Shown: positions 1 to 7,395, numbered from the stretch's first letter. The stretch: 13,148 bases of DNA from JAZFYD01 sp036443405 (GCA_036443405.1 JAZFYD010000014.1:1-13148); one strand, 5' to 3'. Notes: a model not told the origin generated them from the sequence alone. Translations and numbers: made by a program.

Positions 1-1
1 G

Positions 2-304
2 GAAGTCTACGAGCTGCATTTCCAGGAGGGATTCGGTGGCGAGACCGTCGAAGTGCTCGTGGATGGAGTTGTGGCCGCACGTTTTGAGGCTAGGACCCGC
101 AATCAAATTGGTCTAGCCCATATCGAAAAGCTGGAACTGTCGCCCGGGCAGGAAGTAACGGTCCGCCTTCAGCGACCACCTATATGCAAGAAATTTCGGC
201 TGACCAAGGCAAATCGATTTGCTAAAGTCAACCTTAGAGAAAAGGAGACAGAAGGAGGGGCACTCCACGTAGATCTGGCCGACGTTGCGCCGGGCTATGT
301 GTGA
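2..304 (+). CDS. C-terminal part of a small unrecognised protein (partial, 5' end outside window)
   Basis: The frame is open from the first complete codon at position 2 and ends in TGA at 302-304, so about 100 residues of the C-terminus are visible. A GTG at 53 could initiate, but the reading frame and protein-like composition continue upstream without a break (EVYELHFQEGFGGETVEVLV), so the true start is probably outside the window. The residues alternate hydrophobic and polar, suggesting beta strands. No catalytic motif, signal peptide or membrane segment is visible. It lies 64 nt upstream of the metalloprotease gene on the same strand, so co-transcription is possible. Base composition is noticeably less GC-rich than most of the window. 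I do not recognise the family. Confidence 0.7.
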   Translation, partial: EVYELHFQEGFGGETVEVLVDGVVAARFEARTRNQIGLAHIEKLELSPGQEVTVRLQRPPICKKFRLTKANRFAKVNLREKETEGGALHVDLADVAPGYV

Positions 305-360
305 TGTGGCACCGTAACTCGCGCCCCCTTGTTCTGCTCTCGTAGTGGATTCAAACAAAG

Positions 361-367
361 GGGGAGA
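361..367 (+). promoter_or_regulatory. Ribosome binding site fixing the metalloprotease start
   Basis: A purine-rich run, AAAGGGGGAGAC, immediately precedes ATG 369. It favours this start over the upstream in-frame GTG at 345. Confidence 0.6.
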
Positions 368-368
368 C

Positions 369-2678
369 ATGGCCAAGAAGCGAGGTCCGAAGTCCAGCAA
401 CATCGAGGTACTGCCCGAGGTCGAGCTGCTCGCGGACGAAGAACATCCTGACTTCGTGGCGGGAGCGGTCTGCGACGACTCTGAGGAATGCGCCGAGGCG
501 CAGGCCGATGAGTCGATTCAGGAAGCCGCCAACGATCTGTCCGCGGAGCTTGCCGGCGCACACATATTCCCGCGCAGGTTCCCGCGGCCATTCCCGCGCT
601 GGCCACGATTCTGCTCGGCCGTGAGCGGCCGATACAGGTTCGCACCGCGCTTCTTCCCACCCGCGCCGCCGTCCGGGCCGTTTGTCCCGCGTCCGATCAG
701 CCCCCTCCCCGCTCCGTTCTTGCCGATTACGATCAAGGTTCGGGTCGACGTGGACCGGTTCTTCCCCCAAGACCGGATCTCGATCGAGGTCCGGCGTCGA
801 TTCCCAAACAGCACGGCACACGCGATTGCGGAGGTGACTTCGGATCGCTGCATCGGACTCAACCGACGCAGAATCGAGGCTGCGATTACCTATCGCGATG
901 GAGCTGCTTCGCTCATTCCGGGAGACCGGGTCGTCTTTGAAGCCAAGCGTGTGAGGGGGTTTTTCTACGGCGCGTACACACTCCGGCTCATGCAGGGCCC
1001 GTCAACCGTGAGGACGTGGAACCTCGTATTCGAGTCGAGGTACTTCGACCCCGTCGAGTTCGAAGTGGACTCGGTGGCGAACGCGGGAACGCCTGTTACC
1101 ACATACGCGACCGGCTCGCATCCGAACCGGCCCGCCAATCTTCCGAGCGAGACGATCTCGCTGCAGAGCGTGTACCAACGGGCGGGATTCGACGTCGCGA
1201 TGTCGCCGAACACTACCGTCATTCCGACGTCGGATGCTGGCGCCAACGGCACCTGGTCCGACAGCGAAATGCACAACGCAATGGTCACGTACTGGTCCCG
1301 ATTCCAGAACCGGCCGCAGTGGGCCATGTGGGTGCTCTACGCGGCACGACACGATATCGGTCGCTCGCTCGGCGGAATCATGTTCGACGACATCGGGCCC
1401 AACCACCGTCAAGGCACCGCAATATTCACCGACAGCTTTGTCCAGGACGCGCCAAACGGGGATGCAGACCCGGTTGCCTGGCGGCGCCGCATGGTGTTTT
1501 GGACGGCCGCGCATGAGATGGGGCACGCATTCAATCTGGCGCACTCCTGGCAGAAGTCTCTTGGCAATCCGTGGATCACGCTGGCAAACGAACCTGAGGC
1601 GCGAAGCTTCATGAACTACCCGTTCGCCGTATCCGGCGGGGAGTCATCGTTCTTCGCAGACTTCCCGTTCCGATTCTCCGACCAGGAGCTGATCTTCATG
1701 CGCCACGCCCCGCGCCGCTTCGTTCAAATGGGCAACTCCGACTGGTTCGTAAACCACGGCTTCGAAGCGCCCGAGTCGCTGATGCAAGGGGGCGGCTGGT
1801 CCCTCGAGATTCGACCCAACCGCGAAGCAAACGGTTATGCGTTCATGGAACCCGTGGAGATGGAGCTGAAGCTCACAAACAGCTCGTCCACGCGGCGGGA
1901 GGTCGACAAGGATCTCTTGGCGGACGGTCAGCACGTGAGCATTCTGATCGCACGCGAAGGGAGCGGCACACGCCGTTGGCGCCCGTTCGTCACACACTGC
2001 CATCGAGGAGACCCGATAGACCTCAAGCAAGGCGAGGCGATTTACGGCGCACATCTCGTGAGCGCCTCGACTGCCGGCTGGCTCATCGACGAGCCCGGCT
2101 TTTACAAGCTGCAGGCCGCGGTCGACCTGGGTGACGAAGTGGTCGTGTCGAACGTACTGCGGCTTCATGTGGCGCCTCCCGGATCCGATGAGGAGACGGA
2201 GCTGGCGCCGAACTACTTTTCGGAAGATGTGGCGCGCGTGTTGGCGTTCGAGGGCGCACCGGCGCTCGAGTCCGCCACGGACGTGTTGCGCGAATTGCAG
2301 GAACGCTGCCCTGACCACCCGGCAGCAACGCACGCGGCCCTCGCGCTGTGCAGCCCGATGCTGCGCGACTTCAAATTGCTGGACGCCGTTCCGGGCGACC
2401 GGACAAGCCTTCAGGTGAGATCCCAGACCGCCAGACTGAGCGAGGGCGCCGAAACCGGAGTGGCCGCGCTCCTGGAGAACCCGGGCGCCGCTGCGCAGAC
2501 GCTCGGTCACATCAACTACTTCAATGCGCTCAGTTCGCTTGCCAATGCGATGGACACGGAAGGGGACGAAACAGGAGCCGCCAAGGTGCTCACGAGTTCA
2601 GTCGCGACAATGAAGCTGCGGGGAGTACTGCCCTCGGTAATTAAAACTGTCGAGCGCAGGCTCGCCAAGTACAGGTAG
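369..2678 (+). CDS. Putative intracellular zinc metalloprotease (zincin, metzincin-like) with C-terminal Ig-like and helical regions
   Basis: The 769-residue product carries the zinc-site motif HEMGHAFNLAH: H382, E383, H386 and H392, spaced as in metzincins. Position 8 of the motif is Asn instead of the usual Gly. A likely Met-turn (SFMNY, Met415) lies 23 residues after the third His, which supports a metzincin-like fold. The ATG at 369 was chosen because GGGGGAG sits just ahead of it; a GTG at 345 is in frame but lacks such a site. The N-terminus starts MAKKRGPKSS, then becomes acidic, then very rich in Pro, Phe and Arg (about residues 65-120). There is no signal peptide or membrane helix, so an intracellular or unconventionally exported protease is inferred. 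After the protease domain come a beta-rich, Ig-like stretch (about 478-608) and a helical C-terminus (about 615-769). The substrate is unknown. The small gene upstream may be its partner. Confidence 0.8.
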   Translation: MAKKRGPKSSNIEVLPEVELLADEEHPDFVAGAVCDDSEECAEAQADESIQEAANDLSAELAGAHIFPRRFPRPFPRWPRFCSAVSGRYRFAPRFFPPAPPSGPFVPRPISPLPAPFLPITIKVRVDVDRFFPQDRISIEVRRRFPNSTAHAIAEVTSDRCIGLNRRRIEAAITYRDGAASLIPGDRVVFEAKRVRGFFYGAYTLRLMQGPSTVRTWNLVFESRYFDPVEFEVDSVANAGTPVTTYATGSHPNRPANLPSETISLQSVYQRAGFDVAMSPNTTVIPTSDAGANGTWSDSEMHNAMVTYWSRFQNRPQWAMWVLYAARHDIGRSLGGIMFDDIGPNHRQGTAIFTDSFVQDAPNGDADPVAWRRRMVFWTAAHEMGHAFNLAHSWQKSLGNPWITLANEPEARSFMNYPFAVSGGESSFFADFPFRFSDQELIFMRHAPRRFVQMGNSDWFVNHGFEAPESLMQGGGWSLEIRPNREANGYAFMEPVEMELKLTNSSSTRREVDKDLLADGQHVSILIAREGSGTRRWRPFVTHCHRGDPIDLKQGEAIYGAHLVSASTAGWLIDEPGFYKLQAAVDLGDEVVVSNVLRLHVAPPGSDEETELAPNYFSEDVARVLAFEGAPALESATDVLRELQERCPDHPAATHAALALCSPMLRDFKLLDAVPGDRTSLQVRSQTARLSEGAETGVAALLENPGAAAQTLGHINYFNALSSLANAMDTEGDETGAAKVLTSSVATMKLRGVLPSVIKTVERRLAKYR

Positions 2679-2702
2679 ACAACGCATCTCGAGCCATTTT
2701 GT

Positions 2703-2737
2703 GTGTGGCCGGCCCTCCGCAGGAAAGCCGGCCACAC
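2703..2737 (+). terminator. Strong hairpin after the metalloprotease gene, likely transcription terminator
   Basis: A perfect 11-bp inverted repeat, GTGTGGCCGGC (2703-2713) and GCCGGCCACAC (2727-2737), encloses a 13-nt loop. It begins 24 nt after the metalloprotease stop. No T-tract follows, so intrinsic termination is uncertain, but position and stability fit an end-of-transcript structure. Confidence 0.5.
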
Positions 2738-2748
2738 GCTACCGCACT

Positions 2749-2773
2749 CTCGTGGGCGGCCTTGGTGTGGCTC
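2749..2773 (+). repeat. 25-nt dispersed repeat, copy A
   Basis: CTCGTGGGCGGCCTTGGTGTGGCTC-type sequence matches 4924-4948 at 24 of 25 positions (a G/A difference at the eighth base). Both copies lie in non-coding gaps downstream of plus-strand genes and are followed by loosely similar CGCT-rich DNA. This suggests a short interspersed intergenic element of this genome. Confidence 0.5.
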
Positions 2774-3027
2774 GCCGACCGCTACGCTCTGTCACGGCGC
2801 TCCCGCGATCGCTTCGCTCGGTTGCGACGGCCCGAACTGCTCGCGTTGCTGTGCTGCCCTGGTCCCGGGCGCCTGCTGTGCTTCCTGCGCGAAAACGCCC
2901 CCGAAGCGGACCGCGAATCGATGATCCACAACGTCCCGCTACACGGCGACATCATGCTTGCGGCGCAGAGCCTCCCCTAAGGCGCACGAAACCAGACGAA
3001 CGCGTCAGCATACGGTGCCGGGCACTT

Positions 3028-3056
3028 TTGACGGCTCGCCGAAGGCCGCATGATTA
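3028..3056 (+). promoter_or_regulatory. Possible sigma-70 promoter for the tandem module genes
   Basis: TTGACG (3028-3033) is followed after 17 bp by TGATTA (3051-3056). An overlapping TACACT lies at 3055-3060. Either would place transcription start close to ATG 3067, which has no clear Shine-Dalgarno sequence, so a leaderless or near-leaderless message is inferred. The -10 match is weak. Confidence 0.3.
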
Positions 3057-3066
3057 CACTGTCTGC

Positions 3067-3668
3067 ATGGCGAGGATGAGGTGGGTGTTCGCGCTCTGCT
3101 GGCTTGCGTTCGCGAGTCATGCGCAGGACGCACGCGCCGAAGCGGCCAAGAATCCGGACGTTCGCATGGTCTGCGAGTGGGTGATCCAGACGCAGGACAA
3201 GCGGATCGACGCGTTCCTCCATGCGAGCGCGTGCGCACAAAGCCTGCAGCTCATCGACAAGGCGCCGGACAACGCGGGATTGGACTACCAGCGCGAACTT
3301 GCCCGCGCGACACCCTGCGCCGCTTCAGCCCACAACGCGCGAGTCGTTTCCGCCGCGGCGCATTGGAGGACGCGCGCGAACTCCTGCAGGATTCGATCAA
3401 GCGGGACCAGGAGATCGCGCGACGGTACAAGTCCGCCAACGTGAAATCCGCGAGCCGGAAGATGAATAAGATCCTGCAGGACGCCGCCCACCGGTGCAGC
3501 CAGTGCATACAGACGATCGATCAGCGCGCAAGCGACTCCAAACGGCACGCGAAATACACGTCCCGTCTCCGAAGGCAACTCGGCGAGTTGAAGGATCTGA
3601 GCCTGGTCACTCCGGAAGAGCACGAAGTCGCCGCGGCCGCGGCCAAGCGAGTATTGGCGATCCAATGA
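3067..3668 (+). pseudogene. Frameshifted gene for an exported helical CxxC protein, single-module paralog of the next gene
   Basis: Translation from ATG 3067 gives a signal peptide (MARMRWVFALCWLAFASHAQ) and a segment (NPDVRMVCEWVIQTQDKRID) like the next gene's NQDPDVRAASEW and LVCAWLL segments. Coding then moves by -1 to another frame, which continues with ARRYKSANVKSASRKMN, a CSQC motif and TPEEHEVAAAAAKRVL, and ends at TGA 3666-3668. That tail closely matches TPEEHQAVGAAAKRVL at the end of the next protein. The shift falls somewhere in 3290-3365. The Trp-to-Tyr spacing here is 248 nt, against about 59-61 codons in the two modules of the neighbour, so an insertion of roughly 70 nt, not divisible by three, may have caused it. 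A sequencing or assembly error would look similar. The stop overlaps the next start (ATGA). Function unknown; export to the periplasm is inferred. Confidence 0.7.
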
Positions 3669-4669
3669 CCGCTCGCTCGCTCGTCATCGCTTTGTGCTGT
3701 CTCACGAGCGCAAGCCGCGCCCAGGATCCGGACGCGGTCGCGTGGAATCAGGATCCGGATGTGCGCGCCGCGAGCGAGTGGTTGTTGTTCTCGGACGATG
3801 AGCGGATCGGTGCGTACTTCGCCGAGCATGCGGACGCGGGGCGCGGGATGGTCAAGGCGTTCATGCAGAAAAACGCGGTGGCGTTCCAGGTCGCGGCGCA
3901 GATCGTCATGCTCAGATGCAAGCAGGGCGAGGGCCGCATCTCCGAGGTTGTAAAGGACTACGAAACGCCGATCGTGCTGGATGCGGTCAAGGCGTGCGAG
4001 ACCGCGCGACAGGCGAGCGAAGACGCGTGTAACGAGTGCCGGAGCATGCTGTCGGACGCGAAGGACCGCCGCGCGCTCATGCAGCCGGGAACCGAGTTCG
4101 CGAAGACGCTGAACCGCGCGGTGATGATCGTGGCGAGCACCGCGGAGCAGCGGACTCAGGTGCTCGAACGTGGCGGGGGTGCATGGGCCAAGCTGAAGGG
4201 GAGCGCGAAAGGTGCACCGGACGCCGAACGCGACGCACGCCTCGTGTGCGCGTGGCTTCTGTATTCCGACGAAGTGCGGCGGGAACATCTGTCCGAGGTG
4301 AAGGACGCCTTGAAAGAGGTCGACCGCGCGAATCGGGAGGCGCCGGGCCATGTGCAAATCGCGCTGAAGAACGCGCACGCCCGGACAAAGAAGGCGGCGG
4401 TGGGGATCGGCAGGATTGCCCGCCCGTACAAGTGCTCCAACGTGACCGCCGCGAGCAAGAAGCTGAAAGTGACCCTGCAGAACGTGGAGAGTCTCTGCAA
4501 GCGCGCGAGCAAGCAGGTCAAGACGTCGGGCAAGTCCAACGACGACGCCCGCACGCGCGCCCAGGCGTTGCAGGACATGCTCGGCGCGCTGAAAAGCATG
4601 TCGTTCGAGACGCCGGAGGAGCACCAGGCCGTGGGCGCGGCGGCGAAGCGGGTGCTGGGACGGGATTGA
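3665..4669 (+). CDS. Exported helical protein with two copies of an unrecognised module
   Basis: The 334-residue product starts at ATG 3665, overlapping the previous stop by 4 nt, so translational coupling is likely. A signal peptide (MTARSLVIALCCLTSASRAQ) is followed by two related modules. Module 1 runs from about residue 32 (DPDVRAASEWLLFSDDERI), holds a CNEC pair and ends near TAEQRTQVLERGG. Module 2 starts near residue 190 (LVCAWLLYSDEVRR, Trp197) and ends TPEEHQAVGAAAKRVLGRD. The conserved Trp residues are 158 positions apart. The sequence is charged and mostly helical, with no enzyme motif. The CxxC pair is kept in module 1 and in the upstream paralog but not in module 2, which has a single Cys there. 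The paired Cys could form a disulfide or bind metal or heme, but nothing identifies which. I do not recognise the family. Confidence 0.75.
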   Translation: MTARSLVIALCCLTSASRAQDPDAVAWNQDPDVRAASEWLLFSDDERIGAYFAEHADAGRGMVKAFMQKNAVAFQVAAQIVMLRCKQGEGRISEVVKDYETPIVLDAVKACETARQASEDACNECRSMLSDAKDRRALMQPGTEFAKTLNRAVMIVASTAEQRTQVLERGGGAWAKLKGSAKGAPDAERDARLVCAWLLYSDEVRREHLSEVKDALKEVDRANREAPGHVQIALKNAHARTKKAAVGIGRIARPYKCSNVTAASKKLKVTLQNVESLCKRASKQVKTSGKSNDDARTRAQALQDMLGALKSMSFETPEEHQAVGAAAKRVLGRD

Positions 4670-4758
4670 GCGGATGTTCGCGCCGCGTGCTCGGCGCACG
4701 AGCGCAGCGACGAGCCGCTTCGAGTCGGGGATGGCGTCACTTGCCGGCCTACCAAGTG

Positions 4759-4791
4759 GCTATCCCCGGCTCTCCGAGAGCCGCGGATAGC
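4759..4791 (+). terminator. Near-perfect 15-position hairpin after the tandem module gene
   Basis: Outer arms GCTATCC (4759-4765) and GGATAGC (4785-4791) and inner arms CGGCTCT (4767-4773) and AGAGCCG (4777-4783) pair fully. They are separated by one C-C mismatch, and the loop is 3 nt. It starts 90 nt after the preceding stop. There is no T-run, so the terminator role is inferred from position and stability. Confidence 0.45.
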
Positions 4792-4849
4792 TTCTGGATA
4801 AGCGGCGGGTTCGGCTTACCGCCGCGGCGTGATACCCAGAGGCTATCCG
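4784..4849. repeat. Long imperfect palindrome competing with the upstream hairpin
   Basis: GGATAGCTTCTGG (4785-4797) pairs with CCAGAGGCTATCC (4836-4848) at 12 Watson-Crick positions plus one G-U, extended by C4784-G4849. Inside it a second stem pairs GCGGCGG (4802-4808) with CCGCCGC (4819-4825). The 5' arm is shared with the 4759-4791 hairpin, so the two structures are mutually exclusive. Confidence 0.5.
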
Positions 4850-4913
4850 TGTCACGCGGTGCGCCACAAGCCGCGCAACGGGCAGGAATTCTGCCGTGCG
4901 CACCCGAAACAAA

Positions 4914-4938
4914 AAGGGCCGCCCTCGTGGACGGCCTT
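4914..4938 (+). terminator. Hairpin overlapping the 25-nt repeat
   Basis: AAGG-CCG (4914-4921, one bulged G) pairs with CGGCCTT (4932-4938) around a 10-nt loop, preceded by AAAAA. It overlaps repeat copy B. Its role as a terminator is possible but weakly supported. Confidence 0.3.
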
Positions 4939-4948
4939 GGTGTGGCTC
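4924..4948 (+). repeat. 25-nt dispersed repeat, copy B
   Basis: Differs at one position from 2749-2773. It sits 255 nt downstream of the tandem module gene, as copy A sits 71 nt downstream of the metalloprotease gene. Confidence 0.5.
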
Positions 4949-5026
4949 CGCGCGTCGCTCTGCGCGCGGTGCGCTCTCGCTTTTCGCGGGCGAACGCGGA
5001 TAGCTAACCGGGGTGTCTCACGGGCA

Positions 5027-5065
5027 TTTTGAGCGGTGCCCTTGGGGCGCTTCGACCGCTCAAAA
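5027..5065. terminator. Perfect 11-bp inverted repeat between convergent genes
   Basis: TTTTGAGCGGT (5027-5037) and ACCGCTCAAAA (5055-5065) are perfectly complementary around a 17-nt loop that itself contains GCCC/GGGC. The T and A runs lie within the stem, so neither strand has a U-tract after the hairpin. Position between convergent genes favours a bidirectional end structure; a protein-binding site is the alternative. Confidence 0.4.
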
Positions 5066-5131
5066 CTCGGGGCCTCTCTCGCCTGAATTCGACCTCCAGT
5101 TAGGCACGCCTATCAGCGGCTTCGAGCACGA

Positions 5132-5149
5132 CGAGACTGAAGAGTCTCG
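5132..5149 (-). terminator. Small hairpin downstream of the HEAT lipoprotein gene
   Basis: CGAGACT (5132-5138) and AGTCTCG (5143-5149) pair perfectly over a 4-nt loop. It lies 93 nt past the stop of the minus-strand gene. No T-tract follows on the minus strand. Confidence 0.35.
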
Positions 5150-5241
5150 CGTTCTTCCGAACAACGATCAGGGGGGCGAGATGACCCGATTACATTGCAG
5201 GTAAAAGGCCTACCCCGGATACCGCGGTCGGCTGCTCCGTC

Positions 5242-7383
5242 CTACCGATCCGATTGCGCCTGGAATCGTGCGAGGCGCTTCGCGAACCAGGCGAAGACAG
5301 CGGCATCCGATTCCTGTTGGATGGCAAGCGCAATCCCAGCGTTCACTTCGGACAGAGCCGTGTCGAGGTGCGCGCTGCGGTCGCTCTCCGAATTCGACCT
5401 CGCCTCCTTGATCGCGCGCACCGCCGAATCACCGGAACGGATCAGTGCGGCGATCGCGGCGGCTCTCATATGAGGGTTGCCGTCACCCGCAGCATCAACA
5501 AGCACGGGGAGGATCTCGGGACGCGAATCCGGCGCAAGATTGCGGAGGATCGCCAGTCGGCTTGGTGGCCGTCGTTGATAGCTTTCGATCAACTGCGCCA
5601 AACCTAGCGGGCCCAACACACGCAGCCCCGCGGCGGCCTTCTGCGTAACGTAGAGATCTGGATCCCAAAGCGCCGTTGCAAGATGAGGGGCAACCTGTTC
5701 CGCGTCCTTTGAAACCCGACCTAACGCCAACGCAGCCTCGGCCCGCAGAAGATTGTCATCGCGATCGCCGAGGAACTCGATCAATCGGGGCGTGGCCGCC
5801 GCGGCCGCTCTACCGAATTGCCCCAGAGCAATCACCGTGTCCCGGCGGATTCGTTCAGTTTTCAGCAAAGGGATGAGAACGCGCACCGCTCGCGATGCGT
5901 CGTTTGTCATCCCGGGCAACGCGGCAAACATCGCCGATCGAACCTCACGCCGCGGATCGTTCAAACGCGCGAGGACACTCGCCAGCGCCGACTCGCCTTT
6001 CGTGCCGAGGATTAGGAGCGCCCGCGCAGCCGAGACCCGAACCTTCCAATCCGGGTCATCGAGGGCCGCGTCCAGCGTCTGCGCAACATCGAGTTCGACC
6101 TCGTGAAGGTACGCCAAGATCCTCACCGTCTCAAGCCGGACTGTGGCACGTGTGTCTTTCAGCGCCGCCGACAACAGCAACTCCGCTAAACCCGGTTTGG
6201 CCTGAGCGACACCCCTGAGAAGGTTCGATTTCTCAATGGGTGTTCGAAGCGCAAGCAGGACCGCCCGTGTTGCTTTTGTGGAATGCTCTTCGATCGCGAC
6301 GATCGCGCCGGCGGCTAGCTGGCGGTCGTGGTACGTGCCCTCCACGAGCAACCGACGCAGTATCGGCAATGCACCGCGTGCTGCAGGGCCAAGAGTCGCA
6401 AGCGCGGTAAAGACGCCGCTGATGCTGCGCTCTGCTGGCATAGGCAAGGCGCCGATCAGTGCTTCCGCGACCCCATCGCCACCTTTTGTCGCCAGCGCCA
6501 GCGCTGAAACGGAAACGACATCTTCGTTCCGCCACTTCACGAACCGCATCAACGCCGTTGTCGCGTCACCACCGGCGGCGTGCATGGCGGCAACGGTCTC
6601 GACGCCTTCGCGGAACCCGCACGTGCGCCACCACTCGACGTAAAGAGGTGGTCCGCTGGGCCACAGTTCGTCCCAATCGTCGCGCGAGGAGTACAACTCG
6701 TGTAGCGCCCCTGCAAGAACCGGTATGAGGTCGCACGCGTCGTTCGTGATGTGCCAAACCGCGACTGCGGCGAGCGAACGGATCTCTGGCCCCGTATCCT
6801 TCAGCAGAGCACGGATGGCCGGTTCGCATGCACGCGCGCGCGACCCTATCGCTTTGGCTTCTGCCATCGCCCACAGCCTCACCGCGTCGTCTGGGTCAGC
6901 GAGACGGCGTGTTATGTGTCCGGTGGTCAGCTCTTCCATGGCGGCCAGGGCGCGCAAGCAATGGCGGCGAACGAGCGGGTCGGGATCGGACAAGCGTGTG
7001 GCGACCGCACCCGCCGCCGATCGGGCGTGAGGACCGAACTTCCGGAAGACGTACGCAGCTGCAGCGCGCCGCAGCGGCTCGCGATGTTCGAGTTCCTTGA
7101 GGAGAGCCGGAAATGCGGACGGCCCCATGGCGACCACACACTCCGGGATTGCTGCCAGCATCTTGTTGAAGTCAAGTCCGGTGCGTGCGATCGAGCCGAT
7201 GAGCGCGGGAACGGCGCGCGAGCCTTGCAACACGAGTGCTTTCTTCGTGCGCGCCCTCTTGGCATCCCACCACACCGCCGGCATTTCCTCCAGGCGCGCG
7301 ACCAACACGTCGGGCGGAGGCTCGGTCTCTTCGGACGGCCCACAGGCCACGAGCAGCATTCCGGACGCAACGATGCGCGTCAT
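5242..7383 (-). CDS. HEAT-repeat lipoprotein
   Basis: The start at ATG 7383 gives 713 residues beginning MTRIVASGMLLVAC. This is a short lipoprotein signal with lipobox L11-V12-A13-C14, so the mature protein should be lipid-anchored. Nearly all the rest consists of paired amphipathic helices with the HEAT pattern, for example LSDPDPLVRRHCLRALAAM, LDDPDWKVRVSAARALLILG and LNDPRREVRSAMFAALPG. HEAT solenoids usually serve as binding scaffolds, and no enzyme motif is visible. A Trp-rich insert (YVEWWRTCGF) interrupts the pattern in the first half. The frame stays open to 7602, but codons before 7383 look like debris of other genes. The ribosome site is weak; AAAGAGGG about 11 nt before an in-frame TTG at 7398 is an alternative start. 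It converges on the module genes and diverges from the kinase. Confidence 0.8.
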   Translation of the reverse strand: MTRIVASGMLLVACGPSEETEPPPDVLVARLEEMPAVWWDAKRARTKKALVLQGSRAVPALIGSIARTGLDFNKMLAAIPECVVAMGPSAFPALLKELEHREPLRRAAAAYVFRKFGPHARSAAGAVATRLSDPDPLVRRHCLRALAAMEELTTGHITRRLADPDDAVRLWAMAEAKAIGSRARACEPAIRALLKDTGPEIRSLAAVAVWHITNDACDLIPVLAGALHELYSSRDDWDELWPSGPPLYVEWWRTCGFREGVETVAAMHAAGGDATTALMRFVKWRNEDVVSVSALALATKGGDGVAEALIGALPMPAERSISGVFTALATLGPAARGALPILRRLLVEGTYHDRQLAAGAIVAIEEHSTKATRAVLLALRTPIEKSNLLRGVAQAKPGLAELLLSAALKDTRATVRLETVRILAYLHEVELDVAQTLDAALDDPDWKVRVSAARALLILGTKGESALASVLARLNDPRREVRSAMFAALPGMTNDASRAVRVLIPLLKTERIRRDTVIALGQFGRAAAAATPRLIEFLGDRDDNLLRAEAALALGRVSKDAEQVAPHLATALWDPDLYVTQKAAAGLRVLGPLGLAQLIESYQRRPPSRLAILRNLAPDSRPEILPVLVDAAGDGNPHMRAAAIAALIRSGDSAVRAIKEARSNSESDRSAHLDTALSEVNAGIALAIQQESDAAVFAWFAKRLARFQAQSDR

Positions 7384-7395
7384 CCCGCGCCGAAC

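Larger units (their letters stand above)
2679..3066. other. Intergenic region, 388 nt, between the metalloprotease and the tandem module genes
   Basis: It contains the hairpin at 2703-2737, the repeat at 2749-2773, a stretch with coding-like codon use ending at TAA 2978-2980, and a possible promoter near 3028-3056. The last 35 or so codons before 2980 have strongly GC-biased third positions and would read CFLRENAPEADRESMIHNVP and onward. I see no start codon with a ribosome site and no recognisable family, so I treat it as possible gene debris, not a gene. Confidence 0.4.
4670..5241. other. Hairpin-rich intergenic region between convergent genes, 572 nt
   Basis: No convincing gene is present. 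At least six inverted repeats occur between 4759 and 5149, with the second copy of the 25-nt repeat and four copies of an octamer related to GGCTATCC in alternating orientation. Genes on both sides point into the region, so it probably serves as a two-way transcription end and may host a small repeated element. Confidence 0.6.

Noticed and set aside
3521..4699. Minus-strand open frame of 392 codons over the module genes
   Set aside because: The plus-strand frames show signal peptides and paralogy to each other; the minus frame shows neither and is a shadow.
5013..5204. Small plus-strand open frame of 63 codons in the convergent gap
   Set aside because: It overlaps the hairpins, has no ribosome site or family resemblance, and its codon use is not coding-like.
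5085..5403. GAATTCGACCTC occurring at about 5085 and again at about 5391
   Set aside because: The second copy lies inside the HEAT gene, the flanks do not match, and a 12-mer pair in this length can occur by chance.
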